From: an uncultured Planctomycetaceae bacterium | GTDB lineage: Bacteria > Planctomycetota > Planctomycetia > Pirellulales > Pirellulaceae | Reading direction: 5' to 3' | Assembly (NCBI GenBank): GCA_937904535.1 | Contig: CALELC010000526.1 | Location: 1 to 10,564, forward strand | DNA length: 10,564 nt | Part shown: in pieces, positions 1 to 6,553 of the stretch | How the letters are laid out: each line of letters begins with the position of its first letter | How positions within the stretch are numbered: the stretch's first letter is position 1 | Notes under the pieces: generated by a model | Told to the model about the DNA's origin: nothing | The model's input: only the letters and a program-made list of their open reading frames with translations | Databases searched by the model: none | Position numbers and translations under genes: made by a program

Positions 1-1687
1 TGGGAGCCTGGGGATCGCTAATGCTCAACCGCATCTGCTCGCCATCGGCGGCGACCAGCGTCGCGTCACTTTGATCATCGTTCCAACGATAAGAATAACC
101 ACGCCATTCGCCTGCCTGGTGGTGCAAGATCTGAGTTTCAATCCGACGACGCGTCGATTGATCCTGGTGGCGCATTTCCAGCGAGAATGTCCTTACAAGC
201 ACACTGTTTTCAGGAAATTCCCATTGCTGCAGCGGTCCAGATTTTCCAGTAGATGCTTGTGAGACCATGGTGTCGTTCGGCAGAGCAATCAGGCGTTCAG
301 CCGTGGCGTGATCCGCCCACTGAGACACATTGACCGAGAACGGTATCACCCCCGCTGCGGGCAAATGATCACGCGTGGAGGCGAACAATCCGGTTTGACT
401 CAGGGTTTGAGGAAATGCCTGATCCTCGGTATCGGTGGCGCGGGGCACCAGTTGATGCAGCGTCCCATGGTCGTAATCAACCAGATACAGCTCATGTCGT
501 TCATCCTGCCCAAAGGTAATCAGACGCAGGTCGGTCGCAGCAAGCTCTTGAGTCGAAGCGTGTTGTTCGTCTTGAATCCACGTCGCCCAGACTCGGCGGG
601 TGTCATAGTCGCCAAAAATGTAGGCGCCCACGAGTTCCGGGAACTTCGTGCCCCGATACACAAAGCCACCAGTAACCGAAGTGGATTGTGAGCGGGGCAG
701 GGCGACGACCGGAGGAGAAATCGGCGTCGGGCCACGCATTCCTTCGGGATAGATAGGCAGTGGCCCTTCCATCACGCTCCAGCCATAATTGCCACCGCGT
801 TTGATCCGGTGCACCATCTCCCAAGATTCCCAACCCACATCACCCAGCCAAAGGTCGCCGGTAACCGGGTCGAAGTTCATCCGCCACGGATTGCGTAGAC
901 CGTATGCCCAAATCTCTGGCCGCGCGTCCGCTTGCCCCACAAAGGGATTGTCTGGAGGGATACGATAGGGCTGACCGTGTTCGCTGTGGTCGACATCAAT
1001 ACGCAAGATCGACGACCGCAGGTCCGCTAGATTTTGCCCCGCTCGATAAGGATCAGGTGGGCTCGGCGAGGCCCCATCACCCGTAGAAATGTACAGATAG
1101 CCATCCGGACCAAACTCCAAGCAACCGCCGTTATGCCCTCCGGTTTCCCACTTCAGCAACAGGCATTCGCTGGTTGCATCACACCGGGGCGGCGAAGTGT
1201 TGGAAACCTTAAAGCGCGAAACGCGAGCATCCCCCTGAAATCCTTTGCCGGCGAGGTAGCAAATATAAACGAAGTGGTTTTGCTCATAGTTGGGGTGGAA
1301 GGCCATTCCATAAACATGCTGCACCCCCTCAATCTCTTCCGCGAGATCGATCAATAAATCAGGCTTTTGGCATTCGGGGTCATCGGGGAAGGAAACGATT
1401 CTGCCTGCTAGTTCAGCAACAAACCAACGACGGCTTCCCGGCGCCTTCGTCAACACCACAGGCTTCTCAAACTGCAAATGAGGATAGACTCGCTCGGTTT
1501 GATAGGGCGGCGGGTTAGGAATCCCACGGATTTTGGATTTTGTCCAAGGAGGACGTTGCTTGAAGTGGTTAACGCTATCGCCGACGCTGGGCTGCGCCCA
1601 GGCTTGAACTGGCCCGCACATCATCGCAGCGAGAGCGGCCAGCAGGAACAGAGATAAACCCGCGATACGCACCGGCAAAGCATTCAT
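1..1687 (-). CDS. PQQ-type glucose/sorbosone dehydrogenase-like secreted protein, C-terminus cut by the window edge
   Basis: I translated this frame from the ATG at 1687; it stays open for 562 codons and runs off the left edge. Residues 1-31 are a signal peptide (hydrophobic core about 8-23, likely cleavage after AWA at 31), so the protein should act in the periplasm. Residues about 65-415 match the glucose/sorbosone dehydrogenase beta-propeller: GGHNGG at 183-188, GPDGYLYISTGDG at 193-205, YGLRNPWR at 262-269 and GDLWLGDVG at 277-285. By comparison with soluble PQQ glucose dehydrogenase, H185 and R265 are candidates for the catalytic histidine and arginine. This family oxidises sugars or similar alcohols with PQQ, but the substrate cannot be read here. 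From about residue 424 (FPQTLSQTGLF) a second region begins that resembles the HNE_0200-type domain (TIGR03806, from memory) found after such propellers. The gene starts 10 bases after the HEAT gene; AGGTG at 1695-1699 lies 7 bases before the ATG and overlaps the HEAT stop, which suggests coupling. Confidence 0.88.
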   Translation of the reverse strand, partial: MNALPVRIAGLSLFLLAALAAMMCGPVQAWAQPSVGDSVNHFKQRPPWTKSKIRGIPNPPPYQTERVYPHLQFEKPVVLTKAPGSRRWFVAELAGRIVSFPDDPECQKPDLLIDLAEEIEGVQHVYGMAFHPNYEQNHFVYICYLAGKGFQGDARVSRFKVSNTSPPRCDATSECLLLKWETGGHNGGCLEFGPDGYLYISTGDGASPSPPDPYRAGQNLADLRSSILRIDVDHSEHGQPYRIPPDNPFVGQADARPEIWAYGLRNPWRMNFDPVTGDLWLGDVGWESWEMVHRIKRGGNYGWSVMEGPLPIYPEGMRGPTPISPPVVALPRSQSTSVTGGFVYRGTKFPELVGAYIFGDYDTRRVWATWIQDEQHASTQELAATDLRLITFGQDERHELYLVDYDHGTLHQLVPRATDTEDQAFPQTLSQTGLFASTRDHLPAAGVIPFSVNVSQWADHATAERLIALPNDTMVSQASTGKSGPLQQWEFPENSVLVRTFSLEMRHQDQSTRRRIETQILHHQAGEWRGYSYRWNDDQSDATLVAADGEQMRLSISDPQAP

Positions 1688-1697
1688 AGACACACAC

Positions 1698-3695
1698 CTA
1701 GTTCGCGTTGATCGGCTCCAAAAACCATCCGGTCTGCCAGTTCGTTTCGGGTTCATTCACCAAAACGGGCAATGGTTGGCCATGAATCCGTTCCAAAGCC
1801 CAGCAGCTGGCATGCCCTACGTTATAGGGAGCCCGCGACTCATAAAGTTCACGGAGTGTTTCGGCCAGCGAGTCTGCTTTCATTCGGCCCAACGCGATCA
1901 CGATCGCACAGCGCACGGTCTGCCCCGTAGCCGATGATTCGAGTAGTTCTTGGAAGCGATGCACCAATTCATCCTCGGGTAATTCTGCATGCAAATGTCC
2001 GAGTCCCCAAATGGCTCGAGTGCGGAGTTCCGGCCGGAACACGGCGTCGAGAATGATCTCGACGGGGGGAACGACCGGTTCGGGAGGGTTCGGCAAAAAG
2101 GTTCGCAGCAGTGGCTCTGCCGGCTCATGCCTCAGCACCACCAAGGCTTCGATCAGATGCCCCAACTGATGATAGATACCATCGGTACGTTCCCAATCCA
2201 CCGGCGCGCTGAGCGGTAGACGAATCAGACTGATGTCGATTTCCCGTTGTGCCTTATCGAGGATGGCCGGTGCTGTTTCGGGGACAGCCACGCGGCGCAG
2301 CGCCCATGCTGCTGTCACGAATACGGCAGGATGCTGGTGCTCGAGCAATTCCACCAGACGATCCGCTGCCGGATCGTGCTCCACTGTCCCCACCACCAAA
2401 ATCGCCTGTTCCAAGACATCGACTTGGTCGCTTTGCAATGCCTTCATCGCAACGCTTCGCACCGCTGCGGACAGGGCTGGCATGGCGTCAAGTTCCACCA
2501 ACACTTCTCGGGCTCGTTGCCGCACGCGTGGATGAGCGTCTTCTAGCAGGCGTCGCAGATGAACGATTGCCTGAGGAGTACGTAGGGCAGCGAGTGTCTC
2601 AATTGCCAGTAACCGCAACTCAGGATCATGGCTAGCGAGAATCTTGGCCCAAACCGGTTGAACCAGTTTCGGGTCACGCTGCACCAAAGGCCGCAGCGCC
2701 AATGCGGCGATCGCTGGCTCTGAGTCGCCAGCCAATTTCTGCAGCAAGTCCGTTGCTTCGACACGCTGTTCGGTCTGCAGCAGCGTTGCCGCGAGAAGTC
2801 GATCATTCAAGGTGCTGGGCGTGCCACCGGCGAGCTTGCGCGCATCTTCAATCAGCTCTGGGGGCTGCAACCGGTGCAACGCCTTAGCGGTTTCCCATCT
2901 CAGGTCAGTACGGGCAACCGGGTCGAGGAGGATCTGACGCAGCCCTGGGATGGCGGCGGCGTCCCCGGTCTCGGCGAGTCCCCGAATTGCCAGTACAAGA
3001 CCGTTTCGCGGGCTGCCGGCAGTGCTCAGCCGCTGCAGCCAAATGGCCTGCGCCGGCTCGTATCGCCAGCGCGCTAAAGCTGGTTCAATGACACGAGCCA
3101 AGTCAAAATCACCGGTCATGGCGTGAGCCAACAGTTGCGGTGCAGCCTGACTCGCATCCAACTCAATCAACGCACGAGCTGCTGCTTGCTTGACGAGTGA
3201 GTCCGCGCGATTGGCATTGAGCACCTCCAGCAGAGCCGGGATACAGGGCTTAAGATCCGACATGCCAAGCCGCTTCGCTCGCACAATCGCCTCGGCGGCC
3301 TGACGCTGTAAATCGAGTTCGGGCCGTGCTAAGGCCTCGATCCAAAGCGTCCGCAGGCGTGGTGAGAATGCGGCGACACTGGCAACCTCATCGGGATACC
3401 GCGGATCCTCATCGATTAAAGAATCGAGTTCCACGGCTCTCGCCAGGGACAGGCCTACGATGGGCAGCCAAACCCCTAAAAGCAGCACCGCGGTCAGCAG
3501 ACGGAGCCGTGAAGTGAACAGGGCAGGCGACTGTGACTGGGTGCGAATCCTTAACACTGCCGGGGACGTTGATAACTGACTCCTATTACTAAACTCGGGT
3601 CTACCGAACGGCTCGGAACTCCACTCGGCATTGCCGGCGACATGGAGGCCGCAGGCAATTCTTTCCGGCTCACGGCTGGACGGTTGCTGATGCAT
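1698..3695 (-). CDS. Secreted or membrane-anchored HEAT-repeat protein
   Basis: With the ATG at 3695 the product has 665 residues. A hydrophobic segment at about 65-85 ends in LARA, so it is either a signal peptide with a very long n-region or a single membrane anchor; the rest should be extracytoplasmic. From about residue 109 to the end it is helical HEAT/PBS-type repeats. A clear example is about 356-402, with HDPELRLLAIETLAAL and then HPRVRQRAREVLVEL; another is HPAVFVTAAWALRRV near 455. HEAT arrays are protein-binding scaffolds; I see no catalytic motif. The start is uncertain. The frame is open back to a TTG at 3806 inside the permease gene. The ATG at 3695 has TGAGGT 10 bases upstream and lies just past the permease stop. 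A GTG at 3557 would give a more normal 41-residue signal peptide ending ARA, and the codons between 3695 and 3557 (AGA twice, AGG, TTA, TCA) look less gene-like. It probably partners the ABC transporter upstream; that is inferred from position only. Confidence 0.88.
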   Translation of the reverse strand: MHQQPSSREPERIACGLHVAGNAEWSSEPFGRPEFSNRSQLSTSPAVLRIRTQSQSPALFTSRLRLLTAVLLLGVWLPIVGLSLARAVELDSLIDEDPRYPDEVASVAAFSPRLRTLWIEALARPELDLQRQAAEAIVRAKRLGMSDLKPCIPALLEVLNANRADSLVKQAAARALIELDASQAAPQLLAHAMTGDFDLARVIEPALARWRYEPAQAIWLQRLSTAGSPRNGLVLAIRGLAETGDAAAIPGLRQILLDPVARTDLRWETAKALHRLQPPELIEDARKLAGGTPSTLNDRLLAATLLQTEQRVEATDLLQKLAGDSEPAIAALALRPLVQRDPKLVQPVWAKILASHDPELRLLAIETLAALRTPQAIVHLRRLLEDAHPRVRQRAREVLVELDAMPALSAAVRSVAMKALQSDQVDVLEQAILVVGTVEHDPAADRLVELLEHQHPAVFVTAAWALRRVAVPETAPAILDKAQREIDISLIRLPLSAPVDWERTDGIYHQLGHLIEALVVLRHEPAEPLLRTFLPNPPEPVVPPVEIILDAVFRPELRTRAIWGLGHLHAELPEDELVHRFQELLESSATGQTVRCAIVIALGRMKADSLAETLRELYESRAPYNVGHASCWALERIHGQPLPVLVNEPETNWQTGWFLEPINAN
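3630..3659 (-). other. Imperfect inverted repeat (hairpin) near the start of the HEAT gene
   Basis: On the minus strand ATTGCC-TGC-GGC, a nine-base spacer and then GCCGGCAAT can fold into a nine-pair stem with a three-base bulge (TGC) and a nine-base loop. If translation starts at the ATG at 3695 this lies in codons 13-22. If it starts at the GTG at 3557, it sits in the untranslated leader between permease and HEAT genes, where it could protect mRNA or tune downstream expression. There is no T-run after it, so it is not an intrinsic terminator. It may be chance. Confidence 0.25.
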
Positions 3696-3705
3696 TGAAT
3701 ACCGA

Positions 3706-3711
3706 ACCTCA
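3706..3711 (-). promoter_or_regulatory. Ribosome binding site supporting the HEAT-gene ATG at 3695
   Basis: The minus strand reads TGAGGT here, with 10 bases to the ATG at 3695. The site falls between the permease stop (3725) and the ATG. It favours this start over the TTG at 3806, which lies inside the permease gene. Confidence 0.5.
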
Positions 3712-3724
3712 GGGAAGGAAAACC

Positions 3725-5386
3725 TTAGCGCGGTCGACTCAGACGCCACGTCTGTGATGCCAGCGTCACCAGAGAGACGGCAATGGCGGCCGAGATGAAC
3801 CACCAAGCCTGCGGGAACAACTGGTACCGAGCGAACCCAGGCACCTCCATAATCGCGAGTGCCGCCGCCATCGGGTTAAATGCCAACAGAGACTCGACCG
3901 TCGAATGATCGAAGGTTGAATCGCGCCCCAGCCAAACGAGCATCGTGCCACCGCACAGGGCCACCAGTGAGGCGTATGCTGTGACGGTTGCCGGAGCGGC
4001 TTGTCGAAAAAAACTTCCGACCGCCGCACTGAAGACCACGGCAAACACCGCCATCAGCAGCAGGCAAGCGAGGACGTAGTAGATCTGCCGCGTCAGCGCT
4101 GGTTCGATTGCGACCATCACCAAATAGCCCGGCAGCGTGGCTAGCAAAATCAGCGAGACGGTCCAGGTCACGCTCAGCAGTTTGCCGCGCAGAATCTGGC
4201 TGGTCGACAGCGGTGTCATTTGCAGCAGCGTCCAGCTTCCGGTTTCGCGTTCGGAACTGATCAGCCCGGCCGCTAAGCCCGGAATTAGTAGAATGATCAA
4301 AGTGACTTGCAGCACGACCATCATACCGCCGATCGTCTCGACTCCCCAATCCATCGTGCCCGCAGTGGACGTGTAGGTCAGTCCCAGCGACGTCACAGCG
4401 CAGAGTGCAATCAGTCGCAACATCCAGCTCGAGCGGCCAAACCGTCGACTGCGAAACTCCTTGACCATCACGGGATTCGTCCACGGCCCGATCAGTCCGG
4501 AGCGGCGCTGGGGGTCAACCAAAAAAACGAATCGGCGGAACCACTGCTGGGCCTTCGAGCGGTCTTCGGTAATTACCCCTGGTGAGCGAGCGCGATCGAA
4601 GATCTTCGGCGTCAAACGCAGTAACGTATGCAGCGCGAACCCTGCGGTTATGATGCCCGCCGTAATCGCATAACGCATCAGGTTTCCGGTTGGGCTCATT
4701 AGCCCTCCGGAGCCAGCATCTCGATGCCCGAAGATTTCCATGAGCGCCGGAAGCGGTGACACACTCCGCAGCCAGAGTGAGGCCGTTACCAGCCATTCCC
4801 ACGGTTTGCCCTGGAAAAACTGATAGGGCCCTAAAACCACGATGGTCATGAAGAATACGAGCCCATACGTGATCCGCAGCGATGAATCCGCTGTGCGTGC
4901 CAGGCTGCCCACCCAGAGACCCAGTGCAGCGTACTGCAAACACGCAATTGCCATCACACTGTAGAGGGCCAGCAAATCGTGCTGCAGTGACAGCCCCCCC
5001 ATCGCGTAACAGGCCATCGCGGCCGGCAAGCTCATCAATACAGGCAGGCTCACAAACCCCAACACGCCGGCGAGTTTTCCCCAGTAAATCCGATACGGTT
5101 CCAGCGGGCTATTGAGCAACAATGCCAGCGTGCCTTGCCGACGTTCGCGTACGAGCGTCGTGGCTGGGAATGCTGGTACGAACAGCACGATGACCGCTGT
5201 TAGCCCATAGCCGAACAATTGGAACATCTGCTGCGCCTGGATCCCCGACAAATCCACTTGCCCGTCCGATGGCCAGCGCAGCAGGATCAAAATTGCAAAC
5301 GTCATCGCCGCGCCAACTTGCATGGCGAAAGCCCGCCGCGTGCGGAGGATGCCGATAAACTCGCGCTCTAAAACCGGATTGCTCAT
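3725..5386 (-). CDS. ABC-2 type transporter permease, fused duplicated form
   Basis: The 553-residue protein is the membrane part of an ABC-2 transporter. I count about twelve hydrophobic segments, six per half: near 21-37, 57-79, 104-128, 138-161, 170-188 and 236-257, then 321-340, 353-375, 403-426, 434-458, 466-486 and 526-545. The halves are related. NPVLEREF at 3-10 matches NPVMVKEF at 304-311. RERRQGTLALLLNSPLEPYR at 80-99 matches SERETGSWTLLQMTPLSTSQ at 378-397, and each is followed by a GKL (103-105 and 401-403). Usual ABC-2 permeases have one such unit of about 250-400 residues and dimerise, so this chain may supply both halves of the pore. The stop of the ATPase gene overlaps the start ATG (TGATG), and GGAGGT lies 6 bases upstream, so the two proteins are almost certainly made together and form one complex in the inner membrane. 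The substrate and direction are unknown; ABC-2 systems usually export. No frameshift or missing segment is visible. Confidence 0.95.
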   Translation of the reverse strand: MSNPVLEREFIGILRTRRAFAMQVGAAMTFAILILLRWPSDGQVDLSGIQAQQMFQLFGYGLTAVIVLFVPAFPATTLVRERRQGTLALLLNSPLEPYRIYWGKLAGVLGFVSLPVLMSLPAAMACYAMGGLSLQHDLLALYSVMAIACLQYAALGLWVGSLARTADSSLRITYGLVFFMTIVVLGPYQFFQGKPWEWLVTASLWLRSVSPLPALMEIFGHRDAGSGGLMSPTGNLMRYAITAGIITAGFALHTLLRLTPKIFDRARSPGVITEDRSKAQQWFRRFVFLVDPQRRSGLIGPWTNPVMVKEFRSRRFGRSSWMLRLIALCAVTSLGLTYTSTAGTMDWGVETIGGMMVVLQVTLIILLIPGLAAGLISSERETGSWTLLQMTPLSTSQILRGKLLSVTWTVSLILLATLPGYLVMVAIEPALTRQIYYVLACLLLMAVFAVVFSAAVGSFFRQAAPATVTAYASLVALCGGTMLVWLGRDSTFDHSTVESLLAFNPMAAALAIMEVPGFARYQLFPQAWWFISAAIAVSLVTLASQTWRLSRPR

Positions 5387-6426
5387 CAGCCGACCTCCGC
5401 AGCGTTACCCACAGGAGCATCCGATCGTGGTCCCGCCGTCCGCGACTCTTCTTCGTCGGCCAATGGCGGTTCGTCAGGCTCGCGAGTGATTGACAAAAAG
5501 GTGTCTTCCAAATCGCTTTGTAGTTCGCGGAACTGCACGACCGGAATCCCTGCCGCGATCAGCAGCGCGAGTATCTGCGCCAGTTGCTCTTCCGACTGAG
5601 CCGTGCGGAAGCGAATCGTGGCTTCCGCCGGCGAACGAGTTACTTCCTCATGCGCTGAGAGTTGCTGCTGGATCAATTCAGCTGCTGCCGCGATGCGGTT
5701 TGCTGACACCAACTGCACCTCGATCGATCGCTGCTGACTCACCGTTTGCATGATTTCTTTGAGTGTCCCGAAAGCACGCAACCGACCATGCGACATGATC
5801 GCTACCGTATCACAAATGCGAGACAACTCGGGGAGGATGTGACTGGTAACGATCAAGGTTTTGCCTGCTTCGGCCAGGCGCAGCAGGATGGCACGCATTT
5901 CGATGCGTGCTTGCGGATCGAGACCGTTAGCTGGTTCATCGAGAATCAGCACTTCGGGATCGTGCAACAGTGTGCGCGCAATCGCGACTCGTTGCTTCAT
6001 CCCATGGCTGAGGCTTTCGAGATAGCGGTCTCGCATATAGGTTGCTCCGGCGATTTCCATCACCTCGTCAATTCGTGACTGACGTTGAGGACGTGCGATT
6101 TTGTAGGCAGCACCAAAGAAATCGAGGTATTCCCGCACACGCATGTTTTCGTAACCACCAAAGGTGTCGGGCATGTAGCCGACCAGCCATTTGATTTTCG
6201 CTGCGTCGCGCACACAGTCCGCTCCAGCAATTCGCGCCGTTCCGCTCGTCGGGCGGAGTTGGCCGACGAGGATCTTAATCGTCGTGGTCTTGCCAGCCCC
6301 ATTGGGCCCAATGAATCCCAAGATCTGACCTCGGTTAAGCGAAATCGACAAATCGTCCAGAGCAGTAAACTCTCCGTAGCGTTTCGTCAAACCTTCAATC
6401 ACGACCACCGGGTCAGCTGGTCCCAT
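5386..6426 (-). CDS. ABC transporter ATP-binding protein (ABC-2/CcmA type)
   Basis: The 346-residue protein is the ATPase that powers the permease encoded next. Its nucleotide-binding motifs are complete: Walker A GPNGAGKT at 40-47 (K46), signature LSHGMKQ at 139-145, Walker B VLILDEP at 159-165 with catalytic E164, D-loop GLD at 168-170 and switch histidine H196. The Q-loop is unusual: after VGYMP the expected glutamine is aspartate (D87). A MPD version of this loop is known to me from some COG1131 exporters, so I read it as a subfamily mark rather than damage. After the ATPase core (about 1-225) a C-terminal region of about 230-315 resembles the accessory domain of ABC-2 ATPases, ending in LQSDLEDTFLSIT. 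The last 30 residues are acidic and proline-rich and probably disordered. The ATG at 6426 has AGAGGGG at 6434-6440. The TGA stop overlaps the permease start by one base, which indicates translational coupling. Confidence 0.96.
   Translation of the reverse strand: MGPADPVVVIEGLTKRYGEFTALDDLSISLNRGQILGFIGPNGAGKTTTIKILVGQLRPTSGTARIAGADCVRDAAKIKWLVGYMPDTFGGYENMRVREYLDFFGAAYKIARPQRQSRIDEVMEIAGATYMRDRYLESLSHGMKQRVAIARTLLHDPEVLILDEPANGLDPQARIEMRAILLRLAEAGKTLIVTSHILPELSRICDTVAIMSHGRLRAFGTLKEIMQTVSQQRSIEVQLVSANRIAAAAELIQQQLSAHEEVTRSPAEATIRFRTAQSEEQLAQILALLIAAGIPVVQFRELQSDLEDTFLSITREPDEPPLADEEESRTAGPRSDAPVGNAAEVG
5393..5398 (-). promoter_or_regulatory. Strong ribosome binding site for the ABC-2 permease
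   Basis: GGAGGT on the minus strand lies 6 bases before the permease ATG at 5386, inside the last codons of the ATPase gene. It is the best Shine-Dalgarno match at any start in the window. With the TGATG overlap it fixes the permease start and suggests tight co-translation of the ATPase and permease. Confidence 0.75.
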
Positions 6427-6553
6427 CGTCTTCCCCCTCTCAGCATTTCGGATTGATGGATGGCAGCATCGAACAGGGTTTGACGCTGCCGTGGCGAGCT
6501 CAAGGTTGGTGTGTTAGGTGGGTGTACGGATCGTCGGCGCATCGAGCCAAGAC
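6427..6553 (-). promoter_or_regulatory. 127-base gap before the ABC transporter genes; possible internal promoter region
   Basis: This is the longest stretch without a gene. It lies between the stop of the 821-residue protein and the ATPase start. It carries the ATPase ribosome binding site (AGAGGGG at 6434-6440). I found no convincing -35/-10 pair and no hairpin followed by a T-run. Its length, against gaps of at most 37 bases elsewhere, makes it the likeliest site for a separate promoter of the transporter genes. This is inferred from spacing only. Confidence 0.3.

Noticed and set aside
308..691. Plus-strand open frame of 127 codons
   Set aside because: It lies wholly opposite the dehydrogenase gene, whose minus-strand translation has a clear family match. 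The product has no recognisable features.
1616..1687. Lipoprotein signal in the dehydrogenase (cysteine at residue 24)
   Set aside because: The residues before the cysteine are AMM, which do not form a lipobox. A normal signal peptide with cleavage after AWA fits better.
3696..3806. Upstream extension of the HEAT protein to a TTG at 3806
   Set aside because: It would overlap the permease by 82 bases with a weak start codon, while an ATG with a ribosome binding site follows at 3695.
3876..4484. Minus-strand open frame of 202 codons in another frame inside the permease
   Set aside because: It overlaps well-defined membrane helices of the permease, and its product has odd composition with no family pattern. 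It is a shadow frame.
5746..6078. Plus-strand open frame of 110 codons opposite the ABC ATPase
   Set aside because: Antisense open frames over conserved ABC ATPase motifs are a common artefact. The minus-strand frame has all the catalytic motifs.
6462..6490. GGCAGC/GCTGCC inverted repeat in the gap before the ATPase
   Set aside because: It is only six pairs with a 17-base spacer and no T-run, so it is too weak to call a terminator or operator.
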